Assembly: GCA_023144075.1 (NCBI GenBank)
Contig: JAGLGJ010000076.1
Location: forward strand, 1 to 5,763
Length of the DNA: 5,763 bases
From: Candidatus Bathyarchaeota archaeon
GTDB lineage: Archaea > Thermoproteota > Bathyarchaeia > 40CM-2-53-6 > RBG-13-38-9
Direction: 5' to 3'
Shown here: one piece after another, positions 1 through 5,763 of the stretch
Layout of the letters: each line of letters begins with the position of its first letter
How positions within the stretch are numbered: the stretch's first letter is position 1
The notes under the pieces: generated by a model
What the model saw: the letters and a program-made list of their open reading frames with translations, nothing else
Databases searched by the model: none
What the model was told of the DNA's origin: nothing
Translations under genes and position numbers: made by a program

Positions 1-1233
1 ACAGTTAGACTAATTGATTGCACGTTTCGTGATCGAAAAAGTGTTCTTAAGGAGATTATGGAAGTAAGACCCAGAATTGTTGGGATTTATTCTATGTATT
101 CCATGGAACAGGATAGTATCGAACTTGCAAGGAGTATACGAGAAGTAACTGATCTCCTGATTGCAGGTGGACCGCTGCCCACAGCCAAGCCTTCAAGCTT
201 TCTTGACGATTTCGATCTTGTAGTTGTCGGAGAAGCTGAGAATACAATGCTCGAGATCGTAAAAACTTTCTTCGAAAATAAAGACCCAAAAACGGTTCCA
301 GGGATAATCTTCAAAGACGGTTCAAACACATATCATACAGGTAAAAGAAACACTATCGAAAATCTTGACTCTATACCTTTTCCTTCAAGAGAACTATTTG
401 ACAATGATTCCTATAAGCAATATTACCAGAATCACTTCGGTTATACCATGACCTCTATGATATCTTCCAGAGGGTGCCCATTTCGCTGTGATTTTTGTAG
501 CAGACCAATCTTCAAAGAAGGTTTCAGATCAAGATCTCATGAAAATATAGTGGATGAGATGCAGTCAATAATGGATATGGGATATGATCTAATATGGTTC
601 GCTGATGATTGCTTTACAATTTCAAAAGATAGAGTAGTAAAGATATGTGATGAAATAATTAGACGTAAATTGAATGTGAAATGGCAATGTCTCTCTAGAG
701 TCGATGCTATGGACCTAGAGATGGCTACTCGAATGAAGGAAGCAGGTTGTCAGAGAGTATATTTTGGCATAGAATCGGGTGATCAAAGAACCTTACATTT
801 AATGAAGAAAGATATTGATCTAAAAACAGCTAGAAGCGCAGTTTATAACGCTAACAAAGCAGGAATTGAGACTGGTGCGTTTCTTATAATAGGTTATCCT
901 GGGGAGAGTGAAGAGATGATGCTTAATACGATACATTTTGGAACAACTTTACCTCTAGATTATCTATCATTCACACTGCCTTATCCTATACCTGGGACGG
1001 GTTTATACGAGAAAGTAAAAGACGATCTGATAGAACCGAGGAAAGGTAGAATAAGGTTGATTGAACAGACTCTTGAATTTAAATCCCAATATTCAGAATT
1101 TAAACTAAAATTTGCAATACTTAAGGGAACTGTACAATTTAGAATTAGAAAACATTTTGGACAGGTTGGCTACGAATTATTTGGAAGACCATTTGAAAAG
1201 ATCACTGATATACTTTTTAAAATGATGAAATAA
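1..1233 (+). CDS. B12-binding-domain radical SAM enzyme, 5' end outside the window
   Basis: A 410-residue C-terminal part of a radical SAM enzyme is visible; the frame has no stop back to base 1. Counting from the first in-window codon, residues 1-110 look like the second half of a Rossmann-type cobalamin-binding domain: a strand ending in VRLID, then VGIYSMYSM, then IAGGPLPT at 54-61 and VVVGEAE at 74-80. The radical SAM core follows, with the CxxxCxxC cluster motif at Cys159, Cys163 and Cys166, WFADDCF near 199-205, VYFGIESG near 253-260 and YPIPGTG near 328-334. The family uses a [4Fe-4S] cluster and S-adenosylmethionine, often with cobalamin, for methylations or carbon-carbon bond chemistry. 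An ATG at 58 with GGAG four bases upstream looks like a start but is internal, since the domain extends before it. The substrate is unknown; the neighbouring membrane glycosyltransferase hints at lipid or glycan work. Family assignment is firm, specific function is not. Confidence 0.9.
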   Translation, partial: TVRLIDCTFRDRKSVLKEIMEVRPRIVGIYSMYSMEQDSIELARSIREVTDLLIAGGPLPTAKPSSFLDDFDLVVVGEAENTMLEIVKTFFENKDPKTVPGIIFKDGSNTYHTGKRNTIENLDSIPFPSRELFDNDSYKQYYQNHFGYTMTSMISSRGCPFRCDFCSRPIFKEGFRSRSHENIVDEMQSIMDMGYDLIWFADDCFTISKDRVVKICDEIIRRKLNVKWQCLSRVDAMDLEMATRMKEAGCQRVYFGIESGDQRTLHLMKKDIDLKTARSAVYNANKAGIETGAFLIIGYPGESEEMMLNTIHFGTTLPLDYLSFTLPYPIPGTGLYEKVKDDLIEPRKGRIRLIEQTLEFKSQYSEFKLKFAILKGTVQFRIRKHFGQVGYELFGRPFEKITDILFKMMK

Positions 1234-1249
1234 GAAATTCAGTGGCTGG

Positions 1250-2506
1250 ATGAGAACTATCAAGATAATTAGAAATCGTAGATTTATTCTAGTAACACTC
1301 AGTATAATTCTACAATTTACTCTCGCCGCGTTTCTAGGTCATCATTATGATATGGGTATCTTTTTCACTGTAGGTTATGCAGTATCGAATGGGAATTCAC
1401 CTTATGGACTCTTTCCTGCAAGTATAATATTTGATAATCCAGCTTTCTTTGAAGAACTACCGGGAATAGGTTACCCCCCACCTTGGGCACTCTATCTTGG
1501 TTTAGTATATTCACTAGTCTATCAAACAACAAAGAACATATTTGTCTATAATCTGGCAATCAAACTTCCAATTATACTTGGTAATATTGGATTAGCTTTC
1601 ATTGTTGAGAGAATAGCATTTACTCAAAATATGAAAAGAGAAACCTGCAACAAAATGTTCTATTTTCTCCTTTTCAATCCTTTCATAATTTATGTATCAG
1701 CGGTTTGGGGTCAATTTGATTCTCTTGTTATCCTGATTACTATTTTAGCACTTAACGAGTTATATAATCATAAAATATTTTCTTCCGCACTTCTGATAGG
1801 GCTTTCTTCATCCTTGAAAATTCTTCCATTGATCCTCCTTCCAATGTTTATCATCTTTATCAAAAGAAATTATGATCTGAAATCAAATTTCAAATTCATT
1901 ACAATGTTCTTTTCAGTTTTTATTTTACTTGCATATTCTCCATTTTTGATATTCAACTGGGATACATTGATAATTTTCAATAATGCAGATTTCCATTTTA
2001 TCAGAGCAGGCGGGTTTACTCTTTTCAATATTTTTGATTTAATGTATGATCAAACCTTTCTTTTTGAAAATTTAGAGTTTCTAGGTTACTTATGGATTCC
2101 AGCATTGTTATTGACTTTATTTCATTTACATAAGACTAGACTCGATAATTATTTGGATCTGGTGAGATGGGCTTCTTCTTTATTTTTTGTTTTGATGCTG
2201 ACTAGAAGTTGGGTATCTGAACAGAATATTGTATTGCTTATTCCATTAGTCTTGCTAATGACAGTATCAAACAATAATTGGTCTATGGCTCATTTTATTT
2301 GGATAATGCCTTTATTTTTCTCTTTTGTGAATACGAGTCCTTTTCAAATGTTTTTTTTGATCTCTTCTAAACCTATTGAATTCATAAAAGAATTCGATAT
2401 ATCATATAGGATTCCGCGATTGATGTTGAAATTTATCTTAGTTGTTGCTTGGCAAGTTGGAGGATGGATTTATGTTATCAGAACTTTTACTGTTCGGTCA
2501 AAATAG
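1250..2506 (+). CDS. Polytopic membrane glycosyltransferase-like protein (GT-C, GT87/PIG-M-like)
   Basis: A 418-residue, strongly hydrophobic protein with roughly nine to eleven membrane segments, starting with one at about residues 11-29. It resembles GT-C enzymes, which move a sugar from a polyprenyl-phosphate donor on the outer face of the membrane. Features seen: HYDMGIF at 32-38 in the first outer loop, where GT-C enzymes carry a catalytic acid (Asp34 here); GYPPPWAL at 74-81; NPFIIYVSAVWGQFDS at 143-158, very like the NP...WGQFD block of mannosyltransferases of the PIG-M/DUF2029 type; and SWVSEQN at 320-326, which may match the late-loop motif. The start is the only candidate after an in-frame stop at 1226-1228. 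No clear ribosome site precedes it, and the 16-base gap from the radical SAM gene suggests coupled translation. Sugar and acceptor are unknown. T-rich codon use fits a membrane protein and need not mean transfer. Confidence 0.75.
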   Translation: MRTIKIIRNRRFILVTLSIILQFTLAAFLGHHYDMGIFFTVGYAVSNGNSPYGLFPASIIFDNPAFFEELPGIGYPPPWALYLGLVYSLVYQTTKNIFVYNLAIKLPIILGNIGLAFIVERIAFTQNMKRETCNKMFYFLLFNPFIIYVSAVWGQFDSLVILITILALNELYNHKIFSSALLIGLSSSLKILPLILLPMFIIFIKRNYDLKSNFKFITMFFSVFILLAYSPFLIFNWDTLIIFNNADFHFIRAGGFTLFNIFDLMYDQTFLFENLEFLGYLWIPALLLTLFHLHKTRLDNYLDLVRWASSLFFVLMLTRSWVSEQNIVLLIPLVLLMTVSNNNWSMAHFIWIMPLFFSFVNTSPFQMFFLISSKPIEFIKEFDISYRIPRLMLKFILVVAWQVGGWIYVIRTFTVRSK

Positions 2507-2518
2507 TATAATGAAAAT

Positions 2519-2535
2519 ACTTTTTCTATTTCTTA
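2519..2535 (+). terminator. Possible T-rich archaeal terminator after the glycosyltransferase gene
   Basis: A pyrimidine-rich, mostly T tract follows the stop codon at 2504-2506 by about a dozen bases. Archaeal RNA polymerase commonly terminates on such T runs without a hairpin. It sits just before a promoter-like element for the next gene, so it may separate the two transcripts. This is inferred from composition and position only. Confidence 0.35.
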
Positions 2536-2548
2536 TTTGTAGGTGCCT

Positions 2549-2560
2549 AAAGATTTTAAG
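2549..2560 (+). promoter_or_regulatory. BRE/TATA-like promoter of korAB
   Basis: The sequence AAAGATTTTAAG combines a purine-rich BRE-like AAAG with a TATA-like ATTTTAAG. Its TATA part is centred about 22-23 bases before the ATG at 2579 and 28-29 before the second ATG at 2585. Archaeal TATA boxes are usually centred about 26-27 bases before the transcription start, so the transcript would begin at or beside the start codon. No Shine-Dalgarno sequence lies between the box and the ATG, which agrees with a leaderless mRNA. Confidence 0.5.
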
Positions 2561-2578
2561 TAGCGTAACTCGTTTAGA

Positions 2579-4309
2579 ATGAATATGTCAATTGACATTT
2601 CTTTCAAGATTGGTGGAGAGGCTGGTCAAGGGCTTCAAACTATTGGATACATTCTTGCCAAAAGCTTGGCTAGAGGTGGTCTCTACGTCTTTACAAATCA
2701 AGATAATGAATCCAGAATCAGAGGTGGTCATAATTTTTATCAAATTAGAATTAGCGATAATAAAGTTGAGAACTTGACAGAGGAAATTCATGTCATAATT
2801 GCTCTGGATGAAAAAACGATTATCGAACATAAAGATGAATTGGTCAGAAATGGGGTAATAATATTTGATGGAGAAAAAATTAGTGTGAAAAAGTATGATG
2901 AGAATTTATTGAATGTCCCATTTGAGAGACTGGCCAAAGAGAAATCGGGCTCAACGAAGATGGCTAATTCTGTTGCTATAGGCGCTGCAATAAGTTTAGT
3001 GGGCTACGATCACTCTTTTTTGGAGAGTGTTTTAAAGGACGAATTTGGTTCAAAAGGAGCTGAAATTTCTGATAAAAATATTCAAGCTTCAAGAGCAGGC
3101 TTCAACTTTGTTTCAGAAAATGGAATTGGTGAATTCCCATATAGAGTTAAAAAAATTGGTGATAGTCAAGATTTCATATTTCTTAACGGAAATGAAGCTG
3201 TAGCTTCAGCTGCATTGTTATCAGGTTGCAAATTTGTTTCAGCTTATCCTATGAGTCCATCAACTTCTATACAACAATTCTTTGCATCAAAGATGAAGGA
3301 TTACGGTGTGGTTTTTGAGCAGGCTGAAGATGAGATATCTGCTATCAATATGATCATTGGGGCTTCATTTGCTGGGGCTAGGTCTATGACGGCTACCTCT
3401 GGTGGTGGGTTCTCTTTAATGGTTGAAGGATTAAGCCTTGCCGGGATGACTGAGACACCTATTGTTATTGTTATTTGTGAAAGGCCAGGTCCTGCTACAG
3501 GTTTTCCAACTAGAACTGAGCAGGGTGAACTTGAGTTTGCGATCTATGCTGGTCATGGAGAGTTTCCAAGAGCTGTTTTTGCACCTGGAAATGTTGAACA
3601 AGCTTTCTATTTGACTTCGAAGGCTTTCAATTTGGCAGAGAAATATCAGATACCCGTGATCATACTATCAGATCAATATCTCGCCGACTCGTATTTTACT
3701 ACAGAAAGATTCGATATTTCGTCTATAAAGGTCGATAGAGGCGAGTTCTTCACTGAATCTCAAGTTAAGAAGCTTGGAGAATACAAGAGACACCTGATTA
3801 CAGAATCAGGAATTTCTCCTCGACTCTTTCCAGGTCAGAAATTAGGTTTAGTTGTGACAGACAGTGATGAACATACTGAAGACGGTCACATAACGGAACT
3901 TGCAGATGTGAAGATAAACAATGTCAATAAACGTTTTAGAAAATTAGAACTCTTAAAGAAAAATATTGGAACTCCATTTGTTTATGGTTCAAAGGATGCA
4001 GATACTCTTCTGATTGGTTGGGGTTCAACTTATGGAGCCCTAAAGGAAGCTACGAAGATCTTGAACGATCAAGGATCTAATGTTAAGATGCTGCATCTTA
4101 GCGAAATATGGCCATTCCCAGTTGAAGCCGTGAGAAATGAGTTAAAGATTCCAGACAAATCGATATCTGTCGAGAGTAATTCGACGGGACAAATGGCTCA
4201 TCTTATACGGGCTGAGACGGGAATCGAGATTAACAAGAAGATTTTGAGATTTGATGGAAGGCCACTTACGCCTCAGTATATACTTAGAGAATTCAGGAAA
4301 GGTAGGTGA
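2579..4309 (+). CDS. korA: 2-oxoacid:ferredoxin oxidoreductase, fused gamma-alpha subunit
   Basis: The 576-residue large chain of a two-subunit enzyme that oxidatively decarboxylates 2-oxoacids to acyl-CoA and reduces ferredoxin in the cytoplasm. Residues 8-180 form the gamma domain (GGEAGQG at 12-18, RIRGGHNFYQIR at 46-57). Residues 200-375 form the thiamine-diphosphate pyrimidine-binding alpha domain: YPMSPST at 223-229, FEQAEDE at 246-252 and the hallmark GPATGFPTRTEQGEL at 304-318. Residues 465-571 are a transketolase-C-like domain with WGSTYGA and ESNSTGQ. The length fits archaeal fused chains. An in-frame TAG at 2561-2563 limits the start to ATG 2579 or ATG 2585. The usual YPITP motif, involved in substrate recognition in the Sulfolobus enzyme, reads YPMSP here. 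No ferredoxin-like domain is present, so cluster chemistry relies on KorB. The substrate (2-oxoglutarate, pyruvate or broad) cannot be decided, so the kor symbol is by family only. Confidence 0.93.
   Translation: MNMSIDISFKIGGEAGQGLQTIGYILAKSLARGGLYVFTNQDNESRIRGGHNFYQIRISDNKVENLTEEIHVIIALDEKTIIEHKDELVRNGVIIFDGEKISVKKYDENLLNVPFERLAKEKSGSTKMANSVAIGAAISLVGYDHSFLESVLKDEFGSKGAEISDKNIQASRAGFNFVSENGIGEFPYRVKKIGDSQDFIFLNGNEAVASAALLSGCKFVSAYPMSPSTSIQQFFASKMKDYGVVFEQAEDEISAINMIIGASFAGARSMTATSGGGFSLMVEGLSLAGMTETPIVIVICERPGPATGFPTRTEQGELEFAIYAGHGEFPRAVFAPGNVEQAFYLTSKAFNLAEKYQIPVIILSDQYLADSYFTTERFDISSIKVDRGEFFTESQVKKLGEYKRHLITESGISPRLFPGQKLGLVVTDSDEHTEDGHITELADVKINNVNKRFRKLELLKKNIGTPFVYGSKDADTLLIGWGSTYGALKEATKILNDQGSNVKMLHLSEIWPFPVEAVRNELKIPDKSISVESNSTGQMAHLIRAETGIEINKKILRFDGRPLTPQYILREFRKGR
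4301..4309 (+). promoter_or_regulatory. Ribosome binding site of korB overlapping the korA stop
   Basis: GGTAGGTGA contains AGGTGA, complementary to the archaeal 16S rRNA 3' end. It includes the korA TGA stop and lies six bases before the GTG start at 4316. This spacing settles the GTG as the korB start and implies that ribosomes finishing korA can restart at once on korB. Confidence 0.75.
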
Positions 4310-4315
4310 ACAATT

Positions 4316-5170
4316 GTGGTAACATTAAAAGATTATGAGAATGGTGAGACGGCCTGGTGTCCAGGATGTGGAAACTTCGGTATACTTCAAGCTGTTAAGA
4401 AGGCTTTAGTGAAAGTTGGTTTAGAGCCGTATCAGGTCCTTATGGTCTCAGGTATTGGTCAAGCGGCTAAGCTTCCGCACTACATGAAATGTAATCTTTT
4501 CAATGGTCTTCATGGAAGAACGCTTCCAGTTGCAACTGGTGCAAAAATAGTCAATCCAAAATTGACGGTAATTGCTGTTAGTGGAGACGGGGATAGTTAT
4601 AGTGAAGGTGGAAATCACTTTATGCATGCAATAAGAAGAAATATTGATGTTACTTATCTCGTTCATGATAATCAAATCTATGGATTAACTAAGGGTCAGG
4701 CTTCAGCTACCAGTGCGGAAGGATTTGTTACAAAGACTACCCCGATGGGAGCATTTTCTAAACCTCTTAATCCTATTGCTCTCGCAATATCACAGGGTAT
4801 TTCATTTGTGGGACGCGGATTCTCCGGGGACATCGAACACCTCTCTACTCTAATTGCTGAAGCAATAGAGAATAGAGGTTTCAGTCTAGTAGATATCCTT
4901 CAACCATGTGTGATATTCAATCATGTAAATACATATCAATGGTATAGAAAAAGAATCTATAAGCTTGACAGTTCTTATGATCCAAAAGATAGAAATGCTG
5001 CATTCCAAAAAGCTCAGGAATGGGGAGAGAGAATTCCCATTGGTAAAATCTACACTCAAGATAGACTGACTTACATAGAACATGATCCAGAAATAGAAAG
5101 CAATCCAATAATCGAGCAGAAACACAGTCTAAATAATTTTAACAAGATTTTAGAGGACTTTAAAATTTGA
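4316..5170 (+). CDS. korB: 2-oxoacid:ferredoxin oxidoreductase, beta subunit
   Basis: The 284-residue beta chain binds thiamine diphosphate and a [4Fe-4S] cluster and pairs with KorA. WCPGCGNFG at 14-22 gives Cys15 and Cys18; GDGDSYSEGGNH at 90-101 together with HDNQIYGLTKGQ at 117-128 forms the thiamine/Mg2+ site; QPCVIFN at 196-202 gives Cys198. In the Sulfolobus enzyme the ligands are Cys12, Cys15, Cys46 and Cys197. The position equal to Cys46 is Gln49 here (SGIGQAAK), while the lysine equal to Lys49 is kept as Lys52. A Cys59 lies ten residues later in YMKCNLFNGLHGR. I recall this Q-plus-KCN form in other members, so it may mark a subfamily. The GTG start is six bases after AGGTGA; the korA stop lies in the same frame, two codons upstream. 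Co-transcription with korA is near certain; the natural substrate is not readable. Confidence 0.93.
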   Translation: MVTLKDYENGETAWCPGCGNFGILQAVKKALVKVGLEPYQVLMVSGIGQAAKLPHYMKCNLFNGLHGRTLPVATGAKIVNPKLTVIAVSGDGDSYSEGGNHFMHAIRRNIDVTYLVHDNQIYGLTKGQASATSAEGFVTKTTPMGAFSKPLNPIALAISQGISFVGRGFSGDIEHLSTLIAEAIENRGFSLVDILQPCVIFNHVNTYQWYRKRIYKLDSSYDPKDRNAAFQKAQEWGERIPIGKIYTQDRLTYIEHDPEIESNPIIEQKHSLNNFNKILEDFKI

Positions 5171-5181
5171 ATGATGGGAGA

Positions 5182-5209
5182 AGCTGACGGGGTCAAACTC
5201 CCGCCAGCT
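5182..5209 (+). terminator. GC-rich hairpin downstream of korB, possible terminator or RNA element
   Basis: AGCTGACGGG (5182-5191) pairs with CCCGCCAGCT (5200-5209) with one A-C mismatch; the G at 5192 can add a wobble pair with T 5199. It begins 11 bases after the korB stop and stands out in an AT-rich spacer. No T run follows directly; the nearest is at 5240-5244, after a second weak hairpin. It may stabilise the korAB mRNA end, aid termination or be a small structured RNA. GGGAG at 5176-5180 could instead pair with CTCCC at 5198-5202, competing with the main stem. Confidence 0.45.
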
Positions 5210-5222
5210 GAGAGATTCTTTG

Positions 5223-5244
5223 AATATTTGTCAGTAATATTTTT
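5223..5244 (+). terminator. AT-rich stem-loop followed by T run, likely korAB terminator
   Basis: AATATT (5223-5228) and AATATT (5236-5241) can form a six-pair stem around a seven-base loop, and the region ends in a five-T run at 5240-5244. The stem is weak, but a T tract alone often suffices in archaea, and the place, about 70 bases after the korB stop in a convergent spacer, suits a terminator. Confidence 0.35.
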
Positions 5245-5250
5245 CCAAGT

Positions 5251-5270
5251 CGATTAATGAATGCTAATCG
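5251..5270. repeat. Small inverted repeat CGATTA/TAATCG in the convergent spacer
   Basis: CGATTA (5251-5256) and TAATCG (5265-5270) form a perfect six-base inverted repeat with an eight-base loop. Such a stem could form in transcripts from either strand and might help separate korAB from the opposing regulator gene, but repeats of this size also arise by chance. Confidence 0.25.
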
Positions 5271-5321
5271 CAAACATTCCTTACTTTTACAGCACGCACT
5301 TTAGACTAAATTGATGGAGTG

Positions 5322-5564
5322 TTATAGTGGTTTGAGATGGTCGCCAACTCTTATGAAAGAGTTGTTTGCTCTCGCACTAGCTAGTACAACAATACGTTCT
5401 ATCTTTTCTCTTACTGCCGATTCGACAAATTGTTGTCTATTATAATCTAATTCGGGATGGTCACGTACAATTCGATCTACTTCATTCATCATTGTACCAG
5501 GAATACGAATAGGTACTCTCTTATTGCTTGATAATGGTGAAATGCTGCTTATTGTTCTTGGCAA
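5322..5564 (-). CDS. Ribbon-helix-helix (CopG-type) DNA-binding regulator
   Basis: An 80-residue protein with the ribbon-helix-helix fold, in which a dimer's paired beta strands read the DNA major groove. Residues 16-22 (RVPIRIP) form the strand, 23-36 the first helix, 37-42 a turn, and 43-58 (NRQQFVESAVREKIER) the second helix; RQQFVESAVREKI is typical of archaeal members. A short polar tail, 61-80, follows. The start is TTG at 5564, supported by AAAGGTGA six bases upstream; the next Met (25) would remove the DNA-binding strand. It runs opposite to korB with a 151-base spacer, so it is not in that operon. It may repress its own promoter through the inverted repeat upstream. An antitoxin role is possible in this fold, but no toxin gene lies downstream in the window. 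Its target is unknown. Confidence 0.8.
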   Translation of the reverse strand: MPRTISSISPLSSNKRVPIRIPGTMMNEVDRIVRDHPELDYNRQQFVESAVREKIERIVVLASARANNSFIRVGDHLKPL

Positions 5565-5570
5565 ATATTA

Positions 5571-5578
5571 TCACCTTT
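5571..5578 (-). promoter_or_regulatory. Ribosome binding site fixing the TTG start of the ribbon-helix-helix gene
   Basis: Read on the - strand this is AAAGGTGA, followed by six bases and then TTG. GGTGA matches the archaeal anti-Shine-Dalgarno sequence, and the six-base spacing is the same as for korB. It is the main reason to accept a TTG start. Confidence 0.7.
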
Positions 5579-5617
5579 AATTTTTTTTCTATTTTATTTT
5601 TCGATTAACTCTTTGTA

Positions 5618-5638
5618 CCATAGGTATCACATTTATGG
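5618..5638 (-). promoter_or_regulatory. Candidate operator and TATA region of the ribbon-helix-helix gene
   Basis: CCATA (5618-5622) and TATGG (5634-5638) form an inverted repeat with 11 bases between them. On the - strand the upstream arm runs into CCATAAATG, a possible TATA-like element that would place transcription near 5607, leaving a leader of about 40 bases carrying the ribosome site. A dimeric regulator bound here would cover the TATA element, as expected of self-repression. The repeat and its position are seen; promoter and binding are inferred. Confidence 0.3.
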
Positions 5639-5677
5639 ATTCTTTAACTTCAAAAAATTATTCGAGGTGACAGAAAT

Positions 5678-5690
5678 ATAGATCATCTAT
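5678..5690. repeat. 13-base palindrome ATAGAT-C-ATCTAT
   Basis: A perfect six-base inverted repeat around one central base, 114 bases upstream of the ribbon-helix-helix start. It could be an operator for that protein or for a gene beyond the right edge. The rest of 5579-5763 is very AT-rich, with no convincing reading frame on either strand. Confidence 0.3.
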
Positions 5691-5763
5691 GTTGACTAAT
5701 TTTATGATGATGTTAGATGGAAATAAATTATGAAAATATTTTGAAAGTTAACAATAAAAATAT

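Noticed and set aside
87..329. Overlapping - strand reading frames inside the radical SAM gene and similar ones within korA and korB.
   Set aside because: They lie fully inside well-supported genes, have no recognisable domains and no convincing ribosome sites.
4307..4318. Readthrough of the korA TGA into korB, since both are in the same frame.
   Set aside because: KorA is complete, a good ribosome site and GTG start serve korB, and separate alpha and beta chains are normal in this family.
5187..5205. tRNA T-arm-like segment GGGGTCAAACTCCC.
   Set aside because: The loop lacks the standard seven-base TTC pattern, and no acceptor, D or anticodon arms can be fitted around it.
5171..5211. Possible C/D box guide RNA: ATGATGG at 5171-5177 and CTGA at 5184-5187 and 5208-5211.
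   Set aside because: The C box has a mismatch, the first spacer is only six bases, no C' box is present, and the inner segment forms a GC hairpin instead of an open guide.
5664..5733. Small + strand reading frame MLTNFMMMLDGNKL (ATG 5689) after a GAGGTGA sequence at 5664-5670.
   Set aside because: Only 14 codons, and the ribosome-like site is 18 bases from the ATG, too far; no other start lies at a suitable distance.
5641..5754. AAGTTAA-like motif on opposite strands near 5645-5652 and 5743-5750.
   Set aside because: Short and AT-rich; expected by chance in sequence of this composition.

Overview
The window most likely comes from an AT-rich archaeal chromosome or contig. The case rests on a two-subunit 2-oxoacid:ferredoxin oxidoreductase with a fused gamma-alpha chain, a korA gene that looks leaderless behind an archaeal BRE/TATA-like element, GGTGA-type ribosome sites in front of GTG and TTG starts, a CopG-type ribbon-helix-helix protein of archaeal style, and heavy AGA use for arginine. 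The phylum cannot be fixed from this sequence; no rRNA, tRNA, mobile element or CRISPR array is present.

Left part (1-2506, + strand): the 3' portion of a B12-binding-type radical SAM enzyme, whose reading frame is open through the left edge, is followed 16 bases later by a polytopic membrane protein that looks like a GT-C (GT87/PIG-M-like) glycosyltransferase. They probably form one transcript and may act on membrane lipids or a lipid-linked glycan, but no substrate can be read from the sequence.

Middle (2507-5170, + strand): a 72-base gap carrying a T-rich tract and a promoter-like element precedes korA (gamma+alpha) and korB (beta). Together they encode an oxygen-tolerant-type, two-subunit enzyme that oxidises a 2-oxoacid with CoA and reduces ferredoxin. 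Two active-region deviations stand out: YPMSP instead of YPITP in KorA, and Gln49 in place of the usual third iron-sulfur Cys in KorB, with a nearby Cys59.

Right part (5171-5763): a 151-base convergent spacer holds a GC-rich hairpin with a competing alternative pairing and two weaker AT-rich stem-loops. It is followed on the - strand by a small ribbon-helix-helix regulator with a TTG start and a good ribosome site. Its upstream region contains a CCATA/TATGG inverted repeat over a possible TATA element and a 13-base palindrome, both reasonable operator candidates. I see no clearly new multi-gene system here; the interest lies in these local features.
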